Assembly: GCA_041481445.1 (NCBI GenBank)
Contig: JBGPBV010000033.1
Location: forward strand, 1-56,277
Direction: 5' to 3'
DNA from: AA29 sp041481445
GTDB taxonomy: Bacteria; Acidobacteriota; Vicinamibacteria; Fen-336
Length of the DNA: 56,277 nt
Both the position numbers and the translations under genes were made by a program. How positions within the stretch are numbered: the first letter of the stretch is position 1; the number at the start of each line of letters is the position of its first letter. Shown in pieces: positions 32,817 through 42,954 of the stretch. Below the pieces are notes generated by a model, which searched no databases, was not told the DNA's origin, and saw nothing but the letters and a program-made list of their open reading frames with translations.

Positions 32817-34664
32817 ATGCGGCGACTTGCGGTCGGGTGGCTCTTGTCGGTGGCCCTCGGTCGAGTGGCCTCGGCCCAGGTGATTCCCGCGGGCGGGGAG
32901 TTCCAGGTCAACGCCTACACGACGGGGGACCAGAACATCCCCGCCGTGGCCATGGACGCCAACGCGGACTTCGTCGTCGTCTGGAAGAGCGCGGGTCAGG
33001 ACGGGGACGGCAACGGCGTGTTCTGGCGGACCTTCAACTCCTCCGGCGTCACCCAGGCGGGGACGCGGGCCAACTCCTACACCACCGGCGACCAGAGCTC
33101 TCCGCGCGTGAGCTCGGACGCTCGCGGCAACTTCGTGATCGTCTGGGAAAGCGACGGCCAGGACGGAGACGGCTTCGGCATCTTCGCCCGCCGCTTCGAT
33201 GCCTCCGGCACGCCGCAGGGGGCCGAGTTCAAGGCCAACGCCCACACGCAAGGCAACCAGCGGTTGCCCGCCGTCGCCTCGGATGCCGCCGGCAACTTCA
33301 TGATCGTCTGGCAGAGCGAGGGCCAGGACGGAAGCGACTACGGCGTCTTCGCGCGCTTCTTCGACTCCGCTGGCAACTCCGTGGCCGGATTCAGGGTGAA
33401 TTCGTACACCACCGGCGTGCAGAAGCAGCCGGCGGTGGCCGCCGACGGGAACGGGAACTTCGTCGTCGTGTGGGAAAGCTATCAGGATGGAAGCTCGAGC
33501 GGCATCGTCGGCCGGCGCTTCAGCGGCTCGGGAGCGGCCCTGGGAGCGGAGTTCCAGGTGAACACCTACACGACGTACTTCCAGGCCGATCCCCACGTGT
33601 CCGCCGACGCGGCCGGGAACTTCGCCGTGGTGTGGTGGGGCTGGGGATCCGGGGAGACTCTCGGCGTCTTCGGCCGGCGCTTCGACGCGGCGGGCGTGGC
33701 CCAGGGCGGCCAATTCCTCGTCAACTCGTACACGCCCGGTCAGCAGGACTCGCCCGAGGTGGCGATGGATGCGGACGGAAGCTTCGTCGTGGTCTGGGAC
33801 GCGAGCTTCGCGGCCAACCAGGATGGGAGCGGCGCCGGGGTCTTTGGGCAACGGTTCGACGCCGCGGGCGCCGCCCAGGGCAGCGAGTTCGGCGTCAACT
33901 CCTACACCACGGGCGACCAGGCCGTCCCCGCCGTGGCCACGGACTCGAAGGGCGATTTCGTCGTGACCTGGCAGAGCACCGGGCAGGACGGCAGCCAGCT
34001 CGGCGTCTTCGCCCAGCGCTACGGAGACCTGATCTTCAAGGACAACTTCGAGTCGGGAGACACCAGCCGCTGGACGACGAGCGTGACCGACGGCACCGAC
34101 GTCGACGTCACGGCGGCCGCGGCCCTGGCCGGGACGGCCCAGGGCCTGCGCGCGCGCGTCAACGACACGAACTCGCTCTACGTCCAGGACGACACCCCCG
34201 ACGCGGAGAGCCGCTACCGGGCCCGCTTCTACTTCGACACGAACGACTTCGATCCCGGCGAGGCCAGCGGCCACCAGCGTGTCCGCATCTTCCTCGCCCA
34301 GGACGCCTCGAACACCCGCATCGTGACGATCGTGCTCAAACGCCTGGCCGGGCAGTACAGCCTGGAGGCCCGGGCGCGACAGGACGACGGCACCCGTGTC
34401 GACACGGGGTTCTTCGACATCACGAACGCGCCCCACTTCGTCGAGTTCGACTGGAAGCGCGCGACCGCTCCGGGCGCGAACGACGGCTTCCTGGATTTCT
34501 TCATCGACGACACGCCGGTGTGGACCCTCATCGACCTCGACACCGACCTCGGCCAAGTGGACCAGGGACGGATGGGAGTGCTGAGCGTCAAGACGGGCGC
34601 GGCGGGAACGCTGCACTTCGACCAGTTCGAGTCGCGAAGGCTCAACCCGATCGGACCGGAATAG
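32817..34664 (+). CDS. Secreted seven-repeat protein, copy 2
   Basis: The 615-residue paralogue begins MRRLAVGWLLSVALGRVASA (signal peptide) 13 nt after the stop of copy 1, with AGGAGGCGGAGG as ribosome-binding site, so the two are probably one transcript. It again has exactly seven repeats, starting EFQVNAYTTGDQ, ANSYTTGDQ, EFKANAHTQGNQ, FRVNSYTTGVQ, EFQVNTYTTYFQ, QFLVNSYTPGQQ and EFGVNSYTTGDQ. The C-terminal domain from DLIFKDNFESGDTSRW onward is closest to that of copy 3. Asp-rich turns (DGDGNG) could bind calcium, but no full EF-type loop is present. No catalytic residues are recognised. Confidence 0.85.
   Translation: MRRLAVGWLLSVALGRVASAQVIPAGGEFQVNAYTTGDQNIPAVAMDANADFVVVWKSAGQDGDGNGVFWRTFNSSGVTQAGTRANSYTTGDQSSPRVSSDARGNFVIVWESDGQDGDGFGIFARRFDASGTPQGAEFKANAHTQGNQRLPAVASDAAGNFMIVWQSEGQDGSDYGVFARFFDSAGNSVAGFRVNSYTTGVQKQPAVAADGNGNFVVVWESYQDGSSSGIVGRRFSGSGAALGAEFQVNTYTTYFQADPHVSADAAGNFAVVWWGWGSGETLGVFGRRFDAAGVAQGGQFLVNSYTPGQQDSPEVAMDADGSFVVVWDASFAANQDGSGAGVFGQRFDAAGAAQGSEFGVNSYTTGDQAVPAVATDSKGDFVVTWQSTGQDGSQLGVFAQRYGDLIFKDNFESGDTSRWTTSVTDGTDVDVTAAAALAGTAQGLRARVNDTNSLYVQDDTPDAESRYRARFYFDTNDFDPGEASGHQRVRIFLAQDASNTRIVTIVLKRLAGQYSLEARARQDDGTRVDTGFFDITNAPHFVEFDWKRATAPGANDGFLDFFIDDTPVWTLIDLDTDLGQVDQGRMGVLSVKTGAAGTLHFDQFESRRLNPIGPE
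34110..34190 (+). repeat. 81-bp exact duplicate, shared with 35980-36060
   Basis: This stretch encoding the start of the C-terminal domain is identical base for base to 35980-36060 in the next gene, with mismatches immediately on both sides. The surrounding genes have diverged much more, pointing to recent gene conversion or strong local constraint. Confidence 0.9.
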
Positions 34665-34692
34665 GCTACGCTCAAACCTGGAGAGAACACCG

Positions 34693-36534
34693 ATGCGGCG
34701 TGCCTGTCTGGCTGGGCTGCTCGTGATGGCCATGGGCCGTTCCGTCTCCGCCCAGGTCTACCCTGCGGGGAGCGAGTTCAAGGTGAATGGGCACACGGCC
34801 GACACCCAGTATGAGCCCAGGGTGGCCATGGACGACCACGGGAATTTCGTCGTCGTCTGGGCAAGCTCGGGCCAGGACGGGGACGGCGACGGCGTCTTCT
34901 GGCGGACGTTCACGTCCGACGGGGTGGCCACGGGAGGGGCCCAGGTCAACACCTATACGACCGGCGATCAATTCCGCCCCTCCGTCGCCTCCGACGCGAG
35001 CGGCAACTTCGTCGTGGTCTGGCAGAGCGACGGGCAGGACGGAGACGGGGACGGCGTCTTCGGACAGCGCTACGACGCCTCCGGCACGAAAGTGGGGAGC
35101 GAGTTCCAGGTCAATACCTACACCGTCGGCACTCAATACTTTCCCGCCATCGCCTCCGACGCGAGCGGCAACTTCGTCGTGGTGTGGGAGGGACAGGGAT
35201 CGGCCGACGCCGACGACGTGTTCGCGCGTCGCTACGATTCCTCGGGGGCGCCCCTGGGAGGCCAGTTCCGCGTCAACACCTACACCACCGGTGCCCAGTT
35301 CTTCCCCCACGTGGGCCTCGATGGCAGCGGCAACTTCTGGGTGGTCTGGACGAGCGAGGGGCAGGACGGCAGCAGCAATGGCGTCTTCGCGCGGCGCTAC
35401 GACGCCAGCGGCGTGGCGCAGGGTGCGGAGTTCGTGGTGAACAGCTACACGACGAGCGCGCAATTCGGGAGCGACGTGGTGGCGGACGCGAGCGGGAACT
35501 TCGTCGTGACCTGGGACTCGGCAGGGGACGGCGATCCCGTGGGATCCTTCGCGCGCCGCTTCGACGGCGCCGGAAACCCGCTCAGCGGCGACGTCCTCCT
35601 CAACACCTACACGACGGACCTCCAGTTCAATCCGCGCATTGCTCGCCTCCCGAGCGGGTTCGTGGTGACCTGGGGCAGCTACGGCGGCCAGGACGGAGAC
35701 GACTCGGGGATCTTCGGCCGCGCGCTCGACGCCTCGGGCACCCCCGTGGGGGGCGAGTTCCGGGTGAACACCTATACCACCAGCCGCCAGAGCCAGATGT
35801 CGGTGGCTTCGAGCCCCCACGGGGATTTCGTGGTGGCGTGGACCAGCTACTACCAGGACGGCAGCAGCTACGGCGTCTACGCCCAGCGTTACAGCGACGT
35901 GATCTTCAAGGACGGCTTCGAGTCGGGAGACGTGAGCCGGTGGTCCACGAGCGTGGCCGACGGCACGGACCTGGACGTGACGGCGGCCGCGGCCCTGGCC
36001 GGGACGGCCCAGGGCCTGCGCGCGCGCGTCAACGACACGAACTCGCTCTACGTCCAGGACAACACGCCCAGCGCCGAGGACCGCTACCGGGCCCGCTTCT
36101 ACCTCGACCCGAACAGCTTCGATCCCGGAGAGGCGAGCGGCAACCAGCGCGTGCGGATCTTCCTGGCCCAGGACGCGCTGAGCCAGCGCGTCGTCACCCT
36201 CGTGCTCAAGCGCCTGGCCGGGCAATACAGCCTGGAGGCCCGGACGCGCCGGAACGACGGCAGCCGCGCGGACACGGGGTTCTTCGCCCTCACGAACGCG
36301 CCGCACTTCGTCGAGTTCGACTGGAAGCGCGCGACCGGTCCGGGCGCGGCTGACGGCAGCCTTGTCCTGTCCATGGACGACACGCCGGTGAAGGTCCTCA
36401 TCGGTCTCGACAACGACCAGATGCAGGTGGAGTCGGGGCGCCTGGGAGTGCTGAGCGTGAAGACGGGCGCCACGGGAACGCTGCACTTCGACGAGTTCGA
36501 GTCGCGCCGGTTCAACCCGATCGGGGCATTCTAG
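34693..36534 (+). CDS. Secreted seven-repeat protein, copy 3
   Basis: The 613-residue paralogue has a signal peptide (MRRACLAGLLVMAMGRSVSA) and GGAGAG 7 nt before the ATG, 28 nt after copy 2. Seven repeats begin EFKVNGHTADTQ, AQVNTYTTGDQ, EFQVNTYTVGTQ, QFRVNTYTTGAQ, EFVVNSYTTSAQ, DVLLNTYTTDLQ and EFRVNTYTTSRQ. Repeat 6 is the most degenerate (ARLPSGFVVTW). The C-terminal domain follows DVIFKDGFESGDVSRW and ends FNPIGAF. The gene ends 2 nt before the stop of a convergent glycosyltransferase gene. All three copies end in the same ESRR-x-NPIGP-like tail, which may be a sorting or structural element. Confidence 0.85.
   Translation: MRRACLAGLLVMAMGRSVSAQVYPAGSEFKVNGHTADTQYEPRVAMDDHGNFVVVWASSGQDGDGDGVFWRTFTSDGVATGGAQVNTYTTGDQFRPSVASDASGNFVVVWQSDGQDGDGDGVFGQRYDASGTKVGSEFQVNTYTVGTQYFPAIASDASGNFVVVWEGQGSADADDVFARRYDSSGAPLGGQFRVNTYTTGAQFFPHVGLDGSGNFWVVWTSEGQDGSSNGVFARRYDASGVAQGAEFVVNSYTTSAQFGSDVVADASGNFVVTWDSAGDGDPVGSFARRFDGAGNPLSGDVLLNTYTTDLQFNPRIARLPSGFVVTWGSYGGQDGDDSGIFGRALDASGTPVGGEFRVNTYTTSRQSQMSVASSPHGDFVVAWTSYYQDGSSYGVYAQRYSDVIFKDGFESGDVSRWSTSVADGTDLDVTAAAALAGTAQGLRARVNDTNSLYVQDNTPSAEDRYRARFYLDPNSFDPGEASGNQRVRIFLAQDALSQRVVTLVLKRLAGQYSLEARTRRNDGSRADTGFFALTNAPHFVEFDWKRATGPGAADGSLVLSMDDTPVKVLIGLDNDQMQVESGRLGVLSVKTGATGTLHFDEFESRRFNPIGAF
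35980..36060 (+). repeat. 81-bp exact duplicate, shared with 34110-34190
   Basis: This is the second member of the exact 81-bp pair, within copy 3 of the seven-repeat proteins. It corresponds to the segment following DGTDLDV in the protein. Confidence 0.9.
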
Positions 36535-36536
36535 GG

Positions 36537-38081
36537 TCAGGGGACGGCCGCCGGCCGTCGCGGCGTCCGCAGGCTCGGGTCGATCATGCCCATCGGGCAC
36601 GCCCGCGGGAGGTCCTCCTCAAACACCGTCTGACCGTTGCGCCAGACGCGGAGGGGAGCGGCGGCCTGCGGCTCCACTCTCTGGACCACGTCCTCGCGGG
36701 GCGCGAGATAGAGCGCCCACAGCCGCGCCGACTGCCAGTCGCCGTGGACCACCTCGTCCCCCGGCTGGAGCCTCTCGTCCAGGCGCGCCGCGCTCTCGGC
36801 GTGGGGGTTGGGCGGACGGGACAGCGGCGCGTCCGCCCACACGTCCCGCAGCGATCCCATCCAGGCCACGGCCAGGACCGCGCCCGCGACCACCGGAAGC
36901 GCGCGCCGGATCCCTCGCTGTGAGCCGCCCGCCGAGAGCCCCTCCGCCATCAGGACGAGGAGATAGGGGACCGAGAAGATCGTGTACCGCGGGTTGAGCG
37001 GGGCCGTGTGTCCCACCGAGACCGCCCAGGCCGCCGCCTGCGCCGCGCCGGCCACGCTTAGGATCGCGAGAAGGAGCGCGGGCGCCCCCGCCTCGCGACG
37101 ATCCACGAAGGCCAGCGCCACCAGGCCGCCCGCGATCAGGGTGAGGGCGAGGCGGGCGGGCGACGGGTTGGGATGCCGCTCGACGTCGATCCCCGCCCAT
37201 TGCGCGGCGACGCCGGCCAGGCCCCGCCCCACGTTGCCCACGGTGAGCGGGCGGGCACGTCGCGTGGACGGCTCGGCCTGCTCGCGCAGCCGCTGGTTCG
37301 TGACCGCGCCGACGCGCAGGCCCTCCGCCCCGCCCGCCCCCATCCAGGCCGCGACCATCACGGCGGCCAGAGCCCAACCCGCGGCCAGGCTCTTCCAGAC
37401 GCGGGCCTCGCGGACGCGCAGGAGCGCGAACAGGGCGTGCCCGGCGAAGATGGCGGCCACCAGGTAGTGGGCGAGGAGCGCGGCCCCCACGAAGAGGCCG
37501 TAGGCGAGGCCGCGCGCAGGGAGGCGGGAGGGGCGCGAGTCGGCGGCCACGCGCCAGAGCCGGACGAACAGGCACGTCGCGGCCAGGGCGAGCAGCATGG
37601 CCAGGGCGTAGGCGCGGGTCTCCCGGCTGTAGCGGACGAGCATGGGATGAAGCGCGGCCAGGGCCGCGGCCAGCAGGGCGACGTCTTCGGTCAGGAGCGA
37701 ACGGGCCAGCGACCAGGTGAGGAGGACCACGCCGATGCCGGCGAGCACGGACAGCGTCCTCACCGCCACGTCGCTCGTGCCGAAGGCGGCAACCCAGTAG
37801 TGCAGCGCGACCGCGTGGAGCACGCCGTTGCCGACGTCCTGGCGCGCGACCGCCCGGCTAAGGCCGCCCAGCGTGTCCTCGCGCCAGAAGTCGGCGGAGG
37901 TGAACGTCGGTGTGCCCGGGGAGATGGGGGTGACGAGCGTCCCGCCGGTGGCGCTCGAGAGGGAGACGAACTCGTCGCACCAGAGACCGTGCGCGCCGAG
38001 GCCGTGGAAGCGGACGACCGCCGCCGCCAGCGTGAGGGCGAGGACGGCCGCCATCCGCCTCCGGCGCGCGGTGTCGGGCAC
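36537..38081 (-). CDS. Membrane glycosyltransferase, GT39/ArnT-like (GT-C fold)
   Basis: The 514-residue protein has about ten TM helices. The first loop after TM1 contains LWCDEFVSLSSA, where Asp/Glu correspond to the acidic catalytic motif of GT-C transferases; LARSLLTEDVALLAAALAAL and HPMLVRYSRETRAYALAML match the PMT/ArnT pattern (RxxRxY-type loop). These enzymes use polyprenyl-phosphate sugars to glycosylate lipids or proteins at the outer face of the inner membrane. The soluble C-terminal part (about 420-514) includes GDEVVHGDWQSARLWAL. It is convergent with the seven-repeat protein array, which could be its target, but nothing shows this directly. Confidence 0.82.
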   Translation of the reverse strand: MPDTARRRRMAAVLALTLAAAVVRFHGLGAHGLWCDEFVSLSSATGGTLVTPISPGTPTFTSADFWREDTLGGLSRAVARQDVGNGVLHAVALHYWVAAFGTSDVAVRTLSVLAGIGVVLLTWSLARSLLTEDVALLAAALAALHPMLVRYSRETRAYALAMLLALAATCLFVRLWRVAADSRPSRLPARGLAYGLFVGAALLAHYLVAAIFAGHALFALLRVREARVWKSLAAGWALAAVMVAAWMGAGGAEGLRVGAVTNQRLREQAEPSTRRARPLTVGNVGRGLAGVAAQWAGIDVERHPNPSPARLALTLIAGGLVALAFVDRREAGAPALLLAILSVAGAAQAAAWAVSVGHTAPLNPRYTIFSVPYLLVLMAEGLSAGGSQRGIRRALPVVAGAVLAVAWMGSLRDVWADAPLSRPPNPHAESAARLDERLQPGDEVVHGDWQSARLWALYLAPREDVVQRVEPQAAAPLRVWRNGQTVFEEDLPRACPMGMIDPSLRTPRRPAAVP

Positions 38082-38118
38082 CGGCGCATTCTATCCATTG
38101 CGGCTTCCAGCGCCGGCT

Positions 38119-38786
38119 CTAGACCTGCCAGCGCAGGACGAGGGGCATCGTAGGACGGAGATCCGCGCTCGCCCCGCCCGTCGCCCCGTCGAATGAAAGC
38201 GTCATCACGTATTCGCCCGCGGTCCGGAAGGAGACCAGGCCGGCCTTCTCGACCGCGCGGGCGGCGGGAGAGAGCGCGCCGGCGTCCGGGAGGCCGATCT
38301 CCACGGCGGTGAGACGCTGCACGCCGCGCGGGTGCACGGTGGGCTGGGCCAGGTACTGCTCGGGCGGACGCGCGAAGCCGATATGGAAGAATGCGGGCTC
38401 GGTCAGGGGCGTGTCCTTCGCGACGTCGATGGCGAAGGGCGCCGGCATGTAGGGGGGCCGGTAGGCCCAGCTCGCGAACGGCGGCTCGCGGTCTGCCTCG
38501 TTGCCCGGACGGACGATGACCGCGAAGGGGCAGGCGGTGCCGCTGCCCCGCGCCGACCATCGCTCCCACAGCCGCGTCGCTCCCGCGACCGGGCCCCGCG
38601 CCTCGTCCTCGTCGGTGACCCAGAAGAGCTCGAGGTATGCGTTCCGGAAGAAGAAGCGCCGGCTGGCCGTGCCCTGTCCGGGATGCGTGTTCGCCGTGCC
38701 CTCCACCAAGCCGAGCGCGGCCAGCGCCGCCGCCTCCTCGTCCGCGCCGACCGAGCAGCAGACGAACACGTGGTCGAGCCCGGGCA

Positions 38787-38787
<1 letters not shown>
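38119..38787 (-). CDS. Glyoxalase-like (VOC) domain protein coupled to modC
   Basis: The 222-residue protein begins MPGLDHVFVCCSVGADEEAA, the start of a VOC/Glyoxalase_3 domain with the first metal-site His. ASRRFFFRNAYLELFWV carries the Glu at the end of the second strand, and PAFFHIGFARPPEQYL and VEIGLPDAG belong to the second half. The substrate is unknown. The ATG overlaps the modC stop by one base (TGATG), so it is translated with the molybdate transporter. A role in metal or cofactor handling is conceivable but unproven. Confidence 0.75.
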
Positions 38788-39877
<1,090 letters not shown>

Positions 39878-39881
<4 letters not shown>

Positions 39882-40558
39882 GTTCCGACCCGTCGCGCCC
39901 GGGCGCGTCCCAGCGCCTCCGCCGACCACAGGGTGGCGAAGGCCAGCACGACGGTCACCCCCGCCAGCACGCGCGCGCGGTCGTCGCGCCCCATCTGGGT
40001 GTCGTGGAAGATGGCGAGGGCGAGGGTCTGCGTCCGTCCCGGGATGTTTCCCGCCAGCATGACCGTGGCCCCGAACTCGCCCAGCGCGCGCGCGAAGGCG
40101 AGCACGGTGCCGGCCAGGACGCCGCGCCAGGCCAGGGGCAGCGTCACCCGGAAGAAGGCCTGCACGGGGCCGCAGCCCAGGGTACGGGCCAGGCCGACCA
40201 GCCGGGGATCCACCTCCTCGAAGGCGGTGAGCGCCGACCGGACGAGCAGCGGGAACGACATCACGCTCGTGGCCAGCACGACCCCCTTCCAGTCGAAGGC
40301 CACCTGGATGCCGGCGGCGGCCAGCGCGCGTCCGAGGGCCGTGCCGCGCGAGAAGAGGTCGAGCAGGAACAGGCCCACCGCGGTGGGCGGGAGGACCAGC
40401 GGCAGCGAGAACAGCGTGTCCAGCACGGTGCGCGCGCTCCCGCGCCCGCGCGCGAGCAGGGCGGCCGCGGCCACGCCCAGGGGTACGAGGAGCAGCGTCC
40501 CCAGCGCGGCCACGCGGAGCGTGAACAGCACGATCGCCCATTCCTCGCGCGTGGGCAC
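39878..40558 (-). CDS. modB: Molybdate ABC transporter permease
   Basis: The 226-residue inner-membrane protein has five predicted TM helices. The cytoplasmic EAA loop is seen in EEVDPRLVGLARTLGCGPVQ, and FFRVTLPLAWRGVLAGTVLA and FARALGEFGATVMLAGNIPG are close to the ModB consensus. It starts at ATG 40558, 1 nt before the modA stop (reading direction), and overlaps modC by 4 nt. Confidence 0.94.
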
Positions 40559-40559
40559 G

Positions 40560-41315
40560 CTACTTGGGAGGAAGGACGATGAAGCCGTACCTCTGGTAGA
40601 CGCGGACGGCGGACGGGGCGAAGAGAGCGCCGGCCAGGGCGCGCCCGGCCGTCCCCGTCCTCGCCAGCGGGGCCATCACGTAGACGATGCGCGGTCCCGC
40701 CTCCCGCGGGACCTCGAAGGCGACCTGGACGCGCTTCGAGAGGGCGGCGTCCGTGCGGTAGACGATGGCGGCGGGCACGTTCTCCGACTCGACGGCGGCC
40801 AGGGCGGCGCGGACGTTGAGGGTCGGCACCACGCGATCGGCCAGGCGCGACCAGAGGCCCAGGGATTCGAGGTACTGCCGGGCGTAGACGCCGGCGGGCA
40901 CGGCCTCGGGATCGGCAAGGGCGAGACGGCTGAAGCTCGCGATCTCGGCGGGCGCGCCCAGCTTCCGCGGAGCCCCCGCCGGCACCACGACCACGAGCGT
41001 GTTGGAGAGGACCTCCACGCGGTCCGGCGGGCGCACGAGGCCGGCTTTCTCGACGGTGTCCATCTGGGCGGCGTCGGCGGAGAAGAACACGTCCGCGGGG
41101 GCGCCGGCGCGGATCTGCCGCGCGAGGTCGCTGGAGGCGCCGAAGTTGAACTCGACCTTGTGGCCGGAGGAGGCCTGGAAGGCGTGGCCGATCTCGGAGA
41201 CGGCGTCGGCCAGGCTGGCCGCCGCGAACACGGTGACTTCGTCCGCGACGGCGGAGCCGCCGGCGGTGACCGAAAAGGCGAGGACGGCGGCGAGGAGCGT
41301 GGAGCGGCCGGTCAT
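40560..41315 (-). CDS. modA: Molybdate-binding periplasmic protein
   Basis: The 251-residue protein has a signal peptide (MTGRSTLLAAVLAFSVTAGG, cut near residue 25). VTVFAAASLADAVSEIG and VEFNFGASSDLARQIRAGAP hold the two Ser that bind the oxyanion in ModA; GAPADVFFSADAAQMD and LALADPEAVPAGVYARQYLE follow in the family order. It delivers molybdate to ModBC. It is the first gene of the leftward modABC-VOC operon. Confidence 0.95.
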   Translation of the reverse strand: MTGRSTLLAAVLAFSVTAGGSAVADEVTVFAAASLADAVSEIGHAFQASSGHKVEFNFGASSDLARQIRAGAPADVFFSADAAQMDTVEKAGLVRPPDRVEVLSNTLVVVVPAGAPRKLGAPAEIASFSRLALADPEAVPAGVYARQYLESLGLWSRLADRVVPTLNVRAALAAVESENVPAAIVYRTDAALSKRVQVAFEVPREAGPRIVYVMAPLARTGTAGRALAGALFAPSAVRVYQRYGFIVLPPK

Positions 41316-41337
41316 CGATGCGCTGGAGGCTCGGCAG

Positions 41338-41343
41338 AGTATA
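41338..41343 (-). promoter_or_regulatory. Candidate -10 element for modABC
   Basis: TATACT on the minus strand lies 22 bp upstream of the modA ATG. No convincing -35 is seen at 16-18 bp. The leader would be about 15 nt, leaving no room for a molybdenum-cofactor riboswitch. Confidence 0.35.
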
Positions 41344-41376
41344 GCGAATCGCCGCCCTGGCCTCGCTCGCGGAGGC

Positions 41377-42153
41377 TCAATACGGCGTGTCGCCGCCGTC
41401 GACGTTGATGGACTGCCCGCGGATGATCGCCGCGTGGTCGGAGAGCAGGAAGGCCACCACCCGCCCGACCTCCAGCGGCTGGACGTGACGGCCGAGCTGG
41501 GCGGGCGTCATGCGCTGGACGAGCGCGCGCGGGTCGCCGCCCTCCCGCGAGGTGATCCACTCCGCGACCGCCATCAGCATGGGGGTGTCGACGCCTCCCG
41601 GGCAGACGGCGTTGACGTTGATGCGATGCGGCGCCCATTCCGCGGCCAGCGAACGGGTGAGGCTGATGACGGCGGCCTTGCCCGCGTTGTAGGCCGACAT
41701 GTTCGGGTAGCCCACCTTGCCCGCGTTCGAGGCCACGTTGACGATCGCCCCCCCGCCGCCCTGGGCCACCAGCCGGCGGGCGGCGAGCTGGCAGCAGGCG
41801 AAGAGGCCGGACAGGTTGACCCGCATCTGGGCCTCCCAGTCCGCCGCGCGCGTGTCGAGGGCGGGATCCATGCGCAGGATGCCGGCGTTGTTGACCCATC
41901 CGTCGAGCCGGCCCAGCTTGTCCACCGTGCGCGCGATCGCGGCGGCGACGCTCTCGGGGTCGGTCACGTCGAGGACCACGGGGAGCGCGCGCCCGCCCGC
42001 CTTCTCGATCCGCCTCGCCGTCTCCGTGACCGGCTCGAGGGTCAGGTCGCCCGCGACGACGCGGCCGCCTTGCTCCGCGACCGCCTCCGCGATGCCCCGG
42101 CCCATGCCGCCGCCGGCGCCGGTCACCACGATCGCGCACCCGTCGAGGAGCAT
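41377..42153 (-). CDS. Short-chain dehydrogenase/reductase
   Basis: The 258-residue SDR has the NAD(P) motif VVTGAGGGMGRG, the NNAG motif, the catalytic Ser in VNVASNAG and YxxxK in SAYNAGKAAVISLTR. The C-terminal INVDGG is typical of classical SDRs. An acidic residue at the end of beta2 (VVAGDLT) suggests NAD rather than NADP preference. The substrate is unknown. It is 6 nt downstream of another SDR gene, so the two probably act in one pathway. Confidence 0.88.
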   Translation of the reverse strand: MLLDGCAIVVTGAGGGMGRGIAEAVAEQGGRVVAGDLTLEPVTETARRIEKAGGRALPVVLDVTDPESVAAAIARTVDKLGRLDGWVNNAGILRMDPALDTRAADWEAQMRVNLSGLFACCQLAARRLVAQGGGGAIVNVASNAGKVGYPNMSAYNAGKAAVISLTRSLAAEWAPHRINVNAVCPGGVDTPMLMAVAEWITSREGGDPRALVQRMTPAQLGRHVQPLEVGRVVAFLLSDHAAIIRGQSINVDGGDTPY

Positions 42154-42159
42154 GCGCCC

Positions 42160-42945
42160 TCAGAAGCTCGGGCGGGTCAGGACGCCCCCGTCCACGGCGA
42201 GGATGGCGCCGGTGATCCAGCGGGCGGCGGGGGAGGCGAGGAAGAGGCAGGCGTCCGCGACGTCCTCGGGCGTGCCCAGGCGGCCCAGGGGTGCCGCCGC
42301 CCGCCACCGCGCGACTCCCTCCGGCCAGCTCTCCTCGATCCCGTCGCGTCCGATCAGGCCGGGCGCGACCGCGTTCACCCGGATGCCGTGCCGCCCGAGC
42401 TCCTGGGCCGCCGCCCGCGTGTGCATGAGCACGCCCGCCTTGGCCGCGCTGTAGTGGCTGTGGCCGGGCGCCGGGCTCTCGCCCTCGATCGAGGCGACGT
42501 TGACGATCGCGCCTCCCGAGTGCCGGCGGACCATCTCCCGCGCCGCCGCCTGCGTGCAGAGGAACGTCGTGCGCAGGTTGGCGTCGACGACCTCGTCCCA
42601 CTGCGCGGCCGGCATCTCCAGGAGGGGGGCGACGGGATACGCGCCCGCGTTGTTCACGAGCACGTCGAGGGCGCCCAGGGCCCCGACCGTCTCCGCGACC
42701 AGGCGCGTCGCGTCCTCCTCGCGGGCCAGGTCCGCCTGGAGGGCGATCGCGCGTCCCCCCCGCGCCGTGATCTCGGCGGCCAGGGCCTGGGCGTCGCCGG
42801 CATGGCGGCGGAAGTGCACGACGACGGCCGCCCCCGCCTCCGCGAAGCGCGCGGCGATGCCCTTCCCGAGACCGTGGCCCGCGCCCGTCACCACCGCCAC
42901 CCTGCCCCGGAAGTCCAGCAGCGACGCGACGCGCGGAATCTCCAT
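42160..42945 (-). CDS. Short-chain dehydrogenase/reductase
   Basis: The 261-residue SDR has VAVVTGAGHGLGKGIA, VLVNNAGAYPVAPLLEM, the Ser in VNVASIEG and the catalytic SHYSAAKAGVLMHTRAA. The C-terminus ILAVDGGVLTRPSF is standard. Arg after beta2 (VVHFRRHAGD) suggests NADP preference, unlike its downstream neighbour, so the pair could use different cofactors. It lies between a cyclic-nucleotide-binding gene and the other SDR, all leftward and closely spaced. Confidence 0.88.
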   Translation of the reverse strand: MEIPRVASLLDFRGRVAVVTGAGHGLGKGIAARFAEAGAAVVVHFRRHAGDAQALAAEITARGGRAIALQADLAREEDATRLVAETVGALGALDVLVNNAGAYPVAPLLEMPAAQWDEVVDANLRTTFLCTQAAAREMVRRHSGGAIVNVASIEGESPAPGHSHYSAAKAGVLMHTRAAAQELGRHGIRVNAVAPGLIGRDGIEESWPEGVARWRAAAPLGRLGTPEDVADACLFLASPAARWITGAILAVDGGVLTRPSF

Positions 42946-42954
42946 GGGGCCGCC

